A DNA stretch of 60,596 bases from Marinilabiliaceae bacterium (lineage in GTDB: Bacteria > Bacteroidota > Bacteroidia > Bacteroidales > Marinilabiliaceae), in NCBI GenBank assembly GCA_009777175.1, contig WRMI01000009.1:1-60596 (forward strand), given 5' to 3'. Made by a program: the position numbers and the translations under genes. The notes under the pieces are model-generated. The model was not told the origin of the DNA. It did not search any database and worked only from the letters and a program-made list of their open reading frames with translations. The stretch's first letter is position 1. Each line of letters starts with the position of its first letter. Shown in pieces: positions 8,847-17,395 of this stretch.

Positions 8847-10577
8847 CTAACCACTAATTTCCATCTCCACAACGCACGTTTTCTTATAAAATGCAATACC
8901 ATATTTATAAATTTTGGTATAGCCTTCCTTTTTCAAATTGTGTATATAAACTTTGTCTTCAATTTGTTTCAGACCAATTTGTGCCTCTTTTTTCAGGATT
9001 TCGTTAATTTTTGCAGTCGAACGCGCTGGTTTAGTGGACGATGATGCATTTTTATCGGACGAAAACACAAGTTCGTCCCTACAATGTTTAAATTCTACTA
9101 CTACGGCATATTTTTCTTTATCCTTTGGTTTAATCAAACAATCTGACCGTCCTTTGCCACTTTCGGGGTTTGAATAAACAACATAATCGGCAGAAACTGC
9201 AAGCAATATCCCAAAAATAAACATGTGATAACTGTTTTCTTCTTTAAAGTCGTGGCAACTTGGGTTGTTGAGGAGGTCTTTGTTGAGGGTTTCGCTAACG
9301 CCCTCTTTGTCGCCATTTAACAGGCAGTTTACAAATTGTTGGATTACTTTTGGCGTTTGATTTTCTTGAGTATCAAACCAATATTCAATACAATCAGAAA
9401 GTACGTTTTTCACTTCAAGATTTACCAATTCGGCGTAAAATCTTTTTTCAGTAGCACCTGCGCAGGGTTTAATATATCCTGCGTTTAGCAACATTGACCA
9501 AAAAATATTATCATTCTTGTACGAAATCGGATATTTTATATGTTCTACATATTTCATTTTGATTGGTTTATCGGTCAATAACGCTGCAATATCATCCTTC
9601 AATGCAGGCGAGCCTTTGAAGAATATATCCGACAAAATATCCATACTGCCCGTATTTGCCCAAAAATCTTTACACTCGTTTTCTTTCAAAAAACCAACAA
9701 TACTCCATGGATTATATATAGCTTGTCCTCCAAATCTGTAACCGTTATACGATTTTTCAACTTCCTCAAAATTGTCGCCTAATCCATACATCTGACAGGC
9801 TTCTTTAACTTCATTTTCGGTAAAACCAAAACAAGACGCAAATAATTTATCCGTAATTCCGCAAACCAATGGGTTGTTAAATTCGCTTATCAAACTCTCT
9901 TTTGATATCCTTTGCACGCCGGTCAAAACGCCAAATTCAAGGTAATTATTAGTTTTAAAAACGTTACCCATAAAACCGCGCATAAATCCTATCATATCAG
10001 TGTAGTAACCCTTCATATAAGCACTGTCAATAGGTCTGTCGTATTCGTCTAATAAGACAATTACGCGTTTTTTGTGATAGGTATATAGGCACTCTGTCAA
10101 AAACAATAATGCGTCTTGAAGTTCAGCCTCAGTCGTCTCTTCCGAACAATATCTATAAAACTTTTTCTTTTTAAACTCGTTAAGACCGTTGCGTTCGAAT
10201 AAGTACAACTTTTCCTGATAAATGGAAGAAACAATGGATTTTATCTTCTCTATAGATTGTTCATAAGTAGAAAAATTTACATTTTTCAATGTAAACGAAA
10301 CAACCGGATATTTATTTAGATGGTTTTCTACTATATCTTTGTACTCCATTATTTTAAGCCCTCCAAATAATGATTTGCCATCCTTGTTCATATCAAAAAA
10401 ATGTTGCAACATGCTCATATTGAGAGTTTTCCCAAACCTGCGCGGTCGGGTTATCAACGTTACATCACCTTTGTTTTCTAACAATTCTTTGATAAACAAT
10501 GTTTTATCTATGTAAAAATAATTTCCTTCGATAATTTTTTCAAAGGATTCTGCACCTGTTAAAATTGGTTTTCTCAT
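8847..10577 (-). CDS. AAA-ATPase-like / PD-(D/E)XK nuclease family protein, copy B
   Basis: 576 residues, same length and architecture as copy A downstream. The P-loop variant RPRRFGKT, Walker B-like LLDEYDRP and nuclease motif SGKGRSD...VVVEFK are all present. By eye about 96% of residues match copy A, but the differences are not spread evenly. They cluster in the first about 160 and last about 120 residues, while the central about 290 residues are identical. A DNA tract of about 410 bases (9490-9902) matches copy A exactly, pointing to gene conversion after duplication. The in-frame palindromic element after EFKH is present (9057-9083). A possible minus-strand -7 box (TAATTTTG) sits at 10602-10609. 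No transposase or partner gene lies beside it. Confidence 0.85.
   Translation of the reverse strand: MRKPILTGAESFEKIIEGNYFYIDKTLFIKELLENKGDVTLITRPRRFGKTLNMSMLQHFFDMNKDGKSLFGGLKIMEYKDIVENHLNKYPVVSFTLKNVNFSTYEQSIEKIKSIVSSIYQEKLYLFERNGLNEFKKKKFYRYCSEETTEAELQDALLFLTECLYTYHKKRVIVLLDEYDRPIDSAYMKGYYTDMIGFMRGFMGNVFKTNNYLEFGVLTGVQRISKESLISEFNNPLVCGITDKLFASCFGFTENEVKEACQMYGLGDNFEEVEKSYNGYRFGGQAIYNPWSIVGFLKENECKDFWANTGSMDILSDIFFKGSPALKDDIAALLTDKPIKMKYVEHIKYPISYKNDNIFWSMLLNAGYIKPCAGATEKRFYAELVNLEVKNVLSDCIEYWFDTQENQTPKVIQQFVNCLLNGDKEGVSETLNKDLLNNPSCHDFKEENSYHMFIFGILLAVSADYVVYSNPESGKGRSDCLIKPKDKEKYAVVVEFKHCRDELVFSSDKNASSSTKPARSTAKINEILKKEAQIGLKQIEDKVYIHNLKKEGYTKIYKYGIAFYKKTCVVEMEISG
9057..9083 (-). repeat. 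palindromic repeat element inside CDS, in frame (copy B)
   Basis: Same element as at 7138-7164, with one substitution in an arm (GGACGAAA against GTTCGTCC). Its presence at the same codons in both paralogues dates the insertion before the tandem duplication, or shows spread by gene conversion. Confidence 0.7.
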
Positions 10578-10915
10578 AATTTTTATTATTTGATTATTTT
10601 ACAAAATTAATACTTTTTATGGAAATTATCCTTTTTTTTGTATTAAAATAGAACAGAGGAATTGTCATCAAAATTATTGGGAGATACGTGAATTTGTCAG
10701 ATTTTTCTTATAATTTTTTTGTTGGAAACAATTGTTTCTTAAAGTAAGAAATATCGACAAAACTAAAGCGAGGGCGAGCCTTGCCCCTACAAAACTATTT
10801 CAGACCTTACCCCAAAGAAATCCCACAGAATCCATCAAATCAGTGAATCCCTAACAACTTGATTATCACAAATGTAACAATATAAATATAAAAGAATCTG
10901 AATAGTTACAAATAA
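10578..10915. repeat. intergenic region with one palindromic repeat and AT-rich DNA
   Basis: Contains a minus-strand -7-like box at 10602-10609 and AT-rich sequence. A TGTAGGGGC-type repeat on the minus strand follows at about 10769-10793 (GGGCGAG...CTTGCCC, imperfect arms). No gene is visible. Confidence 0.6.
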
Positions 10916-11230
10916 TTAAGCCTGCCCTGCCGGTCCGCCGAACATAATGGGATTAAATCCGCCTTCGTCTACATGTTTTATCATTCCAAATTGTTTTTCA
11001 AAACGTGTAACATTATCTTTTAATGCTACAAACAGCCGTTTTGCATGCTCGGGAGTTAAAATAATTCTTGATTTTACTGATGCCTTCGGAATGCCCGGCA
11101 TTACGCGAATAAAATCAATGACAAATTCTGTTGGCGAATGACTAATTACTGCCAAATTGGAATAAATACCTTGCCCTGTTTCTTCTGTCAGTTCTATCTT
11201 TAACTGTTGATTTTTGTTTGGATCATTCAT
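10916..11230 (-). CDS. DUF3467 family protein
   Basis: 104 residues, soluble. The pattern YSNLAVISHSPTEFVIDF, then IILTPEHAKRLFVALKDN, is characteristic of the DUF3467 family, small conserved proteins of unknown function in Bacteroidota and some other phyla. Length is as expected for the family. The start at 11230 gives MNDPNKNQQLKIEL. It is divergent from udk; a TACTTTTG box on the minus strand at 11277-11284 could serve as its promoter. Confidence 0.85.
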   Translation of the reverse strand: MNDPNKNQQLKIELTEETGQGIYSNLAVISHSPTEFVIDFIRVMPGIPKASVKSRIILTPEHAKRLFVALKDNVTRFEKQFGMIKHVDEGGFNPIMFGGPAGQA

Positions 11231-11293
11231 ATAATCTCTATTATTTTTTTATTATTTTTTACACTAAAAATTTTTGCAAAAGTAATATTTTAT

Positions 11294-11324
11294 TTTGTTA
11301 TAATTATAAAAAAATGTATTTTTG
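11294..11324 (+). promoter_or_regulatory. Bacteroidota-type promoter for udk operon
   Basis: TTTG at 11294-11297 and TATTTTTG at 11317-11324 match the -33 TTTG and -7 TAnnTTTG elements with 19 bases between them. The start codon of udk is 33 bases downstream of the -7 box. Confidence 0.65.
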
Positions 11325-11357
11325 TCTTTTATTTTTCAAAAATTAAATATTTACTAT

Positions 11358-11987
11358 ATGTTAATAATCGGAATTGCAGGCGGAGCTGGTTCGGGGAAAA
11401 CAACCGTTGTCAATAAAGTAGTTGATAGGATTCCCGTTGATACGGCGGCTATTCTGTCGCAAGACGCATATTATTGTGACGGCTCTCATTTGCCAATGAA
11501 AGAGCGACAAAGAATGAATTTTGACCACCCCGATTCAGTTGAATTTGACCTGCTCGTTAATCATTTATGCAAATTAAAAGCAGGTGAAACTATTTATCAG
11601 CCCGTTTATTCGTACGTTTCATATACAAGACAAGAAGAAACCATCGAAATAAAACCAAAAGAAGTTATTATTATCGAAGGTATTTTAGTATTGACACACC
11701 AAGCGTTGCGCTCAATGATGGATTTGAAAATTTTTGTTGATGCCGAAGCCGACGATAGACTTATTAGGGTTATTCACCGTGATATAAAGGAAAGAGGTCG
11801 AGATACAAATCAAATTTTGCAAAGATACCAAGCAACTGTTAAACCAATGCACTTTCAGTTTATTGAACCATCAAAACGGTATGCCGACCTCATTGTTCCC
11901 CAAGGAGGAAACAACCACGTTGCTATTGATATCCTTTCGAGATATATTCTACATAATATTAACGACAAAACTCTTGAAAATGCTTGA
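11358..11987 (+). CDS. udk: uridine kinase
   Basis: 209 residues. Phosphorylates uridine and cytidine with ATP or GTP in pyrimidine salvage. The P-loop GGAGSGKTT is at residues about 7-15, followed by the family features LSQDAYY, NFDHPDSVEFD and YQPVYSY...R. The late part IEPSKRYADLIVPQGG is the family C-terminal signature. I chose the ATG at 11358 because the P-loop then sits at the normal distance from the N-terminus; an upstream in-frame ATG at 11322 falls in the promoter. It overlaps the next gene by 8 bases, which suggests translational coupling. Confidence 0.92.
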   Translation: MLIIGIAGGAGSGKTTVVNKVVDRIPVDTAAILSQDAYYCDGSHLPMKERQRMNFDHPDSVEFDLLVNHLCKLKAGETIYQPVYSYVSYTRQEETIEIKPKEVIIIEGILVLTHQALRSMMDLKIFVDAEADDRLIRVIHRDIKERGRDTNQILQRYQATVKPMHFQFIEPSKRYADLIVPQGGNNHVAIDILSRYILHNINDKTLENA

Positions 11988-12699
11988 TAAATATCTTCCC
12001 GAAAATATTCTATTTTTTGATGTAGAAACTGTTCCACAAGTGGCTGATTATGAAATGTTAGAAACAAGTATAAAACTTTTATGGGATAAAAAGTCGACAA
12101 CTATAAAGCCCGAAGGAAAAACTCCCACAGAAAATTATCATAGAGCCGGAATTTATGCCGAATTTGGAAAAATTGTATGTATTTCTGCCGGTCATATAAT
12201 TAAAAAAAATAATGAGCGTTTTTTTCGTGTTAAATCATTTTACGGCGACAACGAAATAACAATTTTGAAAGAATTTGGTGCGCTTTTGACTTCGTTTTGC
12301 TCTAAAAATACCAAAAATATTTGCGGTCATAATATCAAAGAATTTGATGTTCCCTACGTTGCGCGCCGAATGGTTATTAACGGAGTGCCATTGCCCCCAA
12401 TTTTTAAAATTGCCGGAAAAAAACCTTGGGAAGTAAACATTTTTGATACCATGGAACTTTGGAAATTTGGCGACCATAAACAAAATACATCATTAGAACT
12501 ATTAGCAACTATTTTAGGCATTCCATCACCCAAAGGAGACATTGACGGAAGTAAAGTTGCTTATGTTTACTACGAAGAAAAAGATATAGAACGTATTGTT
12601 AAATATTGCGAAAAAGATGTCTTTACAACCGCACAAATTTTTCTGAAATTTAGAGGTGAACCTGTTATTAATGAAGAAAATTTTGTAAAGGTAAGATAA
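11980..12699 (+). CDS. predicted 3'-5' exonuclease, PolB-exonuclease-like
   Basis: 239 residues. It matches the family of stand-alone exonucleases related to the proofreading domain of DNA polymerase B. Exo motif I is FFDVET near residue 11, motif II is GHNIKEFDVPYVARR near 118, and motif III is YCEKDVFTTAQIF near 211. All acidic metal ligands are present, so it should be active on single-stranded DNA or RNA ends. The ATG at 11980 overlaps the end of udk and puts motif I at the usual place. The biological role in Bacteroidota is not established. Confidence 0.85.
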   Translation: MLDKYLPENILFFDVETVPQVADYEMLETSIKLLWDKKSTTIKPEGKTPTENYHRAGIYAEFGKIVCISAGHIIKKNNERFFRVKSFYGDNEITILKEFGALLTSFCSKNTKNICGHNIKEFDVPYVARRMVINGVPLPPIFKIAGKKPWEVNIFDTMELWKFGDHKQNTSLELLATILGIPSPKGDIDGSKVAYVYYEEKDIERIVKYCEKDVFTTAQIFLKFRGEPVINEENFVKVR

Positions 12700-12717
12700 A
12701 ACTATCTATGAAAAAAT

Positions 12718-13566
12718 ATGAAACGAATACCAAAACCATCCTGGCTAAAAGTCCAATTACCCGAAACGGCTGAATATAATTGGATGAACAAAACAATAAA
12801 AAATAATAACCTGCACACAATTTGCCGTAGCGGTCGTTGTCCTAATGCCGCAGAATGTTGGAGCAAAGGTACCGCTACTTTTATGATACTCGGCGATATT
12901 TGTACACGTGCATGTAAATTTTGTAACGTTAAAACAGGAAAACCAAATCCCATTGATAAAAATGAACCTTTGAGAATTGCTAAATCTATTAATATTATGA
13001 ATTTAAAACACGCAGTAATTACCTCAGTTGATAGAGATGATTTAATCGACTGCGGCGTTTCTATTTGGACAGATACAATATTGAAAATCAAAGAATTAAA
13101 CCCAAATACTACCATCGAAACTTTAATACCCGACTTTCAAGGGAAAATAGAACTAATTCAACAAATTATTGACATAAAACCCGAAGTCATTAGTCATAAC
13201 TTAGAAACAGTCAAAAGATTAACACCCTTAATACGTTCCAAAGCAAAATATGAAATATCTTTGTCGGTTTTAAAAACTATCGCTGATTCAGGAATCGTGG
13301 CAAAAACGGGTATAATGTTAGGACTCGGTGAAACAGAAACCGAAGTACTCGAAACAATGGACAACGCAAAAGCAGTCGGAGTGAACGTTTTTACAATAGG
13401 ACAATATCTGCAACCTTCTCTTAAAAATATTGCTGTAAGCGAATACATCACCCCCGAACAATTCAAATTTTATGAAAAAGAAGGTTTAAAACGCGGATTT
13501 AAATTTGTAGAAAGCGCACCATTAGTACGGTCATCTTATAGTGCTGAGAAACATGCTGAAGAGTAA
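12718..13566 (+). CDS. lipA: lipoyl synthase
   Basis: 282 residues. A radical-SAM enzyme that inserts two sulfurs into octanoyl-lipoyl domains. The auxiliary cluster motif is the Cys set in CRSGRCPNAAEC (residues about 37-48), the radical-SAM cluster is CTRACKFCNV (about 62-71), and the C-terminal RSSYSA motif is present with its Ser. This is normal length for the family. It is 18 bases downstream of the exonuclease gene and probably the last gene of the udk operon. No lipB is nearby. Confidence 0.95.
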   Translation: MKRIPKPSWLKVQLPETAEYNWMNKTIKNNNLHTICRSGRCPNAAECWSKGTATFMILGDICTRACKFCNVKTGKPNPIDKNEPLRIAKSINIMNLKHAVITSVDRDDLIDCGVSIWTDTILKIKELNPNTTIETLIPDFQGKIELIQQIIDIKPEVISHNLETVKRLTPLIRSKAKYEISLSVLKTIADSGIVAKTGIMLGLGETETEVLETMDNAKAVGVNVFTIGQYLQPSLKNIAVSEYITPEQFKFYEKEGLKRGFKFVESAPLVRSSYSAEKHAEE

Positions 13567-13603
13567 TTTTCAGGAGTTCTGATTTTATGAACATAAAGAA
13601 CAC

Positions 13604-13657
13604 TATGTTATTTTTACAAATTTTTAACCATTTTCAAAACTTTAACTTCTCCCTTGT
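13604..13657. repeat. direct repeat, duplicate of the 3' end of the LRR gene
   Basis: About 55 bases (from ACACTATGTTATTTTTACAA to CTTCTCCCTTGTC) are repeated at about 13808-13865, where they form the stop codon region and last codons of the LRR gene. Only a few positions differ. The two copies flank the small element at 13658-13802. Confidence 0.85.
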
Positions 13658-13802
13658 CCTGACTTCGACAATGCGACACCCAAATAGTATTAAATTGGCA
13701 TTTTAAGCCACTTTTACAACTTTTTACGACACCCACTCGAAATTTTATATTATTGATTTTCAGTGCATTATAAAAGTATTTTTTAAAAGTGTCGAAGTCA
13801 GG
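13658..13802. mobile_element. MITE-like non-coding element with 13-base terminal inverted repeats
   Basis: The left end CCTGACTTCGACA (13658-13670) is the exact reverse complement of the right end TGTCGAAGTCAGG (13790-13802). The 145-base interior has no open frame and contains repeated GCGACACCC/ACGACACCC words. The element is flanked by about 55-base direct copies of the LRR gene's end. The shape is that of a miniature inverted-repeat element; a matching transposase is not in the window. Confidence 0.6.
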
Positions 13803-13820
13803 AAGAACACTATGTTATTT

Positions 13821-16364
13821 TTACAAATTTTTGACCATTTTCAAAACTTTAACTTCTCCCTTGTCTTCGAAACTAAAAATAAAAATTCCTGCTGGCAAAT
13901 GCTCCAGATATAGAGTTTCATTTGCACTCTCAATCCTTTGATTATATACAACTGTACCCGCAAAATTTATAATCTGCAATGAAAAACCTGCAGCATCAGT
14001 GATATACACCCTGTCAATAAACGGGTTTGGATAAACTTTTATATCAAAAGTTAATAGTTCTTTTACAGATGTAATAGGCTCCATATAAAAATCTTTCCAC
14101 ACAAGAGTATTTTGATATTCGTCAATAGATGCTTCTGGAACGTAAAGCGTACAATATCTTTTATCTACACCGTCAAATACATTAGCATTAATTATTTGCG
14201 GAATTAGTGCCCAATTGGTGATATCTTCCAAAAAAGTACAATTTGCAAAGGCATAATTTCCAATATCTCTAACATCACTGCCGATTGTAACAATTTCTAC
14301 GTTTGTACCCAGAAATGCGTAAGCAGGTATTCGTCTAACATTATTTCCAACGATTGCTGTTGTTAAAGCGGCGCAGTTTTGAAAATGATAGTTTGTGCTT
14401 ATAAAATCGTTGCAGTTACGGGCATTGAAATAAATTGTTTCCAAACGGGACGACCCCCAAAAAGCACTTGAACCTATTGATGTAATGCCATCGGGAATAG
14501 TGATTTCAAGTAAGCCGCTATTTAGAAATGCAGAATTAGGAATTGCCGATAGACCGCTACCAATAGAGGCTGATGTTAATCCAGTACAACCTTCAAATAC
14601 ACTAATTCCCATACTATTTACATTATTAGGAATTGTTAAAGTAGCTAAAGCAGGGCAATTTGCAAAAGCATAGCTCCCTATTTGGTTTACGCTACTACCG
14701 ATACTAATTGCAGTTAAACTTGCTATTCCGAAAAAAGCGTAGTCGGGAATGCGAATTACGTTATCGCCGACAATAACACTTGTCAAAAGTGGACAGTTAG
14801 CAAAATGATAATCAATACTTATGAAATTTCCACAATTGATAGCATTAAAATAGACTGTCTCTAATTTTGTAGAGCCTCCAAATGCATCGCTACCTATTGA
14901 AATCACTCCTTCGGGAATAGTAAGTTCAGTAATTGCACTGCCCGAAAAGGCTGACGCTGCAATATTTGTAACACCGCTGCCAAGAGTAATGGAATTTAGA
15001 GACACGCAGTTTGAAAATGCGTTAGAACCAATGGTATTTACACTATTAGAAATATCTACTTCCTTTAAATTGCTACAATTTGTAAAGGCATAACGAGCAA
15101 TATTCGTTACGCTGCTTCCAATGGTTACGTTTTGCAGCGCCACCTGCGATGGAAACGCCGCTTCGGGTATACGAAGAACATTGTCGCCAAAAACAACGGT
15201 AGTTAATCCAACACAATTGTAAAAAGGATGAAACGCTAAATAAACATAGTCAAAATTTGAACAGTTTGCGGCATTAAAATAAACCGTTTCCAAATTTGCG
15301 GAACCAGTGAAGGCATTACTTCCGATGGAGCCAATTCCTTCGGGAATAGTAACGGAAGTTAATCCCGTATTACGAAACATACCATCAGGGATGGTGGTCA
15401 TTCCGCTGCCGAGGCTTACTGATGTTAATCCTGTACAATCTTCAAACGCAGAGTTGGAAACTGTGATTACATTGTTGGGAATAACCATTTCGGTTAAACC
15501 TGTACAACCTGCAAAGGCTCGGTTGCCAATGTTTGTTACTCCGCTTCCAATGGTTACAGATGGTAATCCGTTACAATCGCCAAACGCATAATTGCCAATG
15601 TGTGTAATACTTCCGCTCATAGTTACAGATTTCAATCCTGGTATACCATAAAAACCATAAGCGGGAATACGCTGTACACTGTTGCCAAAAACAACATTTT
15701 CTAAAAGTGGACAGTTGATGAAATGATAGTCAGTACTAATAAAGTCGCCGCAATTGATGGCATTCCAATAAATTGTTTCCAAATTGGAAGAGCCACTAAA
15801 TGCGCCACCACCGATAAAAGATGTAATACCTTCGGGGATTGTAACTTCGGTTAAACCTGTATTTTCGAAGGTACCGCTTCGGATTTGAGAAATACCGCTT
15901 CCGATGCTCAAATAAGACATCGCCGTACAGCCCGAAAACGCACGAATAGCGATGTTTGTTACGCCATCGGGAATAATTACGGTTTCTAATGCCGTACAAT
16001 TTGCAAATGCCCACTCGCCAATGGCATTAACGCTGCTGCCAATACTCTTGTAATTTACAGCACTGTGATTGTAAAAAGCATAGTTGCCAATACGCGTTAT
16101 TCCGCCATCTATCACTATTCCTGTGATATTTGCAATATGGCTTTGCCACGGTCTGCCTAATTCTGTTGAAACCCAATTTGGCATTTCACCGTTACCACTG
16201 ATATTTAGCGTACCGTCTGGGCATAATTTCCATGTCAGACCATTGCCAAACGTGCCGCTGTCAATTGGCGTTGTGCAGTCATCATTTTTCACGTTTGCAG
16301 ACAAATTGTGCATTGAAGCAAATAACAATAACGCCAATACTCTAAAAAACATTAATTTATACAT
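13821..16364 (-). CDS. BspA-like leucine-rich-repeat surface protein with T9SS sorting domain
   Basis: 847 residues. An N-terminal signal peptide (about 1-23) is followed by a long array of LRR_5 (BspA/TpLRR-like) repeats with the recurring pattern IGSSVTNIARYAFTNCS and LTSVTIPEGI. The last about 75 residues are a T9SS type A sorting domain: VYPNPFIDRVYI, then LPAGIFIFSF and VLKMVKN. It should be exported by the Por system and anchored or released at the surface. BspA-type repeats are associated with adhesion, including host binding; the target here is unknown. A minus-strand TACTTTTG box lies at 16447-16454. The repeats are organised in about four larger blocks, each with a YFNA..C.NF segment, indicating block duplication. 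Confidence 0.9.
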   Translation of the reverse strand: MYKLMFFRVLALLLFASMHNLSANVKNDDCTTPIDSGTFGNGLTWKLCPDGTLNISGNGEMPNWVSTELGRPWQSHIANITGIVIDGGITRIGNYAFYNHSAVNYKSIGSSVNAIGEWAFANCTALETVIIPDGVTNIAIRAFSGCTAMSYLSIGSGISQIRSGTFENTGLTEVTIPEGITSFIGGGAFSGSSNLETIYWNAINCGDFISTDYHFINCPLLENVVFGNSVQRIPAYGFYGIPGLKSVTMSGSITHIGNYAFGDCNGLPSVTIGSGVTNIGNRAFAGCTGLTEMVIPNNVITVSNSAFEDCTGLTSVSLGSGMTTIPDGMFRNTGLTSVTIPEGIGSIGSNAFTGSANLETVYFNAANCSNFDYVYLAFHPFYNCVGLTTVVFGDNVLRIPEAAFPSQVALQNVTIGSSVTNIARYAFTNCSNLKEVDISNSVNTIGSNAFSNCVSLNSITLGSGVTNIAASAFSGSAITELTIPEGVISIGSDAFGGSTKLETVYFNAINCGNFISIDYHFANCPLLTSVIVGDNVIRIPDYAFFGIASLTAISIGSSVNQIGSYAFANCPALATLTIPNNVNSMGISVFEGCTGLTSASIGSGLSAIPNSAFLNSGLLEITIPDGITSIGSSAFWGSSRLETIYFNARNCNDFISTNYHFQNCAALTTAIVGNNVRRIPAYAFLGTNVEIVTIGSDVRDIGNYAFANCTFLEDITNWALIPQIINANVFDGVDKRYCTLYVPEASIDEYQNTLVWKDFYMEPITSVKELLTFDIKVYPNPFIDRVYITDAAGFSLQIINFAGTVVYNQRIESANETLYLEHLPAGIFIFSFEDKGEVKVLKMVKNL

Positions 16365-16660
16365 ACTCTTTTTGCTTTACGTCCGCTCCTTATTCGGACT
16401 TTTAATTAATTTCGCAATAAAAATATAGATTTTAAAAAATTTGGCGCAAAAGTAGAGTATAACGGGTAGAAAATTATAGACAAAAATAGATTTTTTCGGA
16501 ATAATGAAAAAAATTTCAGACTCTTATACATCATTTATCCATTTACATTATCAGCGAGTCACAAATAAAAAGTGACACAAAAAGCAAAGAAGGGGAGACA
16601 CAACTATTTTGGTTGTCTACGAAAAAATCTTTTTTATTTCCAAACCTTAAACGTGTAATT

Positions 16661-16864
16661 TTAAAAATTATAAATAAATCCGACTCTAATATCGCTAAAT
16701 GTCAAAATATTATCAGAATCGAAGCCAAGATAAAAATTTGAAAATTTATTGTTTAAGATATTGCCATAATAGTATCCAACTCCCAAAAAGTTTAAATCTG
16801 TTAACAAAGTAATTTGGTCGTTCAGGCTATATTCTAAAAACGGAACTATTTGAATTCCTGTCAA
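16661..16864 (-). pseudogene. C-terminal fragment of an outer-membrane beta-barrel protein
   Basis: 67 codons with alternating polar and hydrophobic strands, ending VGFIYNF; a terminal Phe is typical of outer-membrane barrels. No signal peptide or upstream part is present, since the sequence upstream belongs to another broken gene. It looks like the surviving last strands of a porin-like protein. Low information content limits certainty. Confidence 0.4.
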
Positions 16865-16873
16865 TAAGATAAA

Positions 16874-17046
16874 AAGATTGAAAAAATATTTTCATAATGA
16901 TTTAACTGATAAAATTCTAAAAGCATTTTATAAAGTTTATACAGAATTTGGATTTTGGGAAAATGTTTATCAAAATGCATTATTCTTTTAATTAAAAAAT
17001 AATGACCTAAAAGTAGAAACACAAAAAGCAATAAACTCTAATAAAG
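16874..17046 (+). pseudogene. GxxExxY-family protein fragment, frameshifted
   Basis: One plus-strand frame reads LTDKILKAFYKVYTEFGFWE, then VYQNALFF and a stop. After a frame change it continues NNDLKVETQKAIN before running into the tRNA gene. This matches the start of the GxxExxY family (small proteins of unknown function, often near mobile DNA), whose members have DLT.KI..A.Y.V...LG.GF.E..Y..AL. At least one frameshift and loss of the C-terminus make it a pseudogene. It abuts the 3' end of tRNA-Arg(CCG). Confidence 0.55.
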
Positions 17047-17049
17047 AAG

Positions 17050-17121
17050 CAGCCTCGACGGGAATCGAACCCATATCACCAGAACCGGAATCTGGTATTC
17101 TATCCTTTGAACTACGAGGCC
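17050..17121 (-). tRNA. tRNA-Arg(CCG)
   Basis: The minus strand folds as a full cloverleaf of 72 bases: acceptor GGCCTCG/CGAGGCT with a G-U first pair, D stem GTTC/GAAT, anticodon stem CCAGA/TCTGG with loop TTCCGGT, T arm ATGGG-TTCGAAT-CCCGT, discriminator G. The anticodon CCG is at 17088-17086 and reads CGG. CCA is not encoded. Confidence 0.93.
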
Positions 17122-17395
17122 CAAATTTTTTTAAAATACAAAATTAGATATTTTTTTTGATATTTCTTTTATTTTATTTTTTTTCAAAAAATATTTAAAA
17201 AAAATAAAAAAAATGTTTATCTTATAAATATTTGATAATCTGTTTTTTAACAAAAAATCCAAAAAAATATTTTAATTTTTTTTCACTTTTTTTCACTTTT
17301 TTTTAAAATAAATGAAACATTTTTAAAAACACTCCGTTTAAGTACATATTTTTAATAATAATTTATATTTTTTAATTAATTAATTTTTAAGTAAG
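17122..17395. other. AT-rich intergenic region
   Basis: Very AT-rich sequence with no open frame, no clear TAnnTTTG box and no repeat found elsewhere in the window. It must hold the promoter of the lipoprotein gene that starts at 17396, but I cannot place it. Confidence 0.5.
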
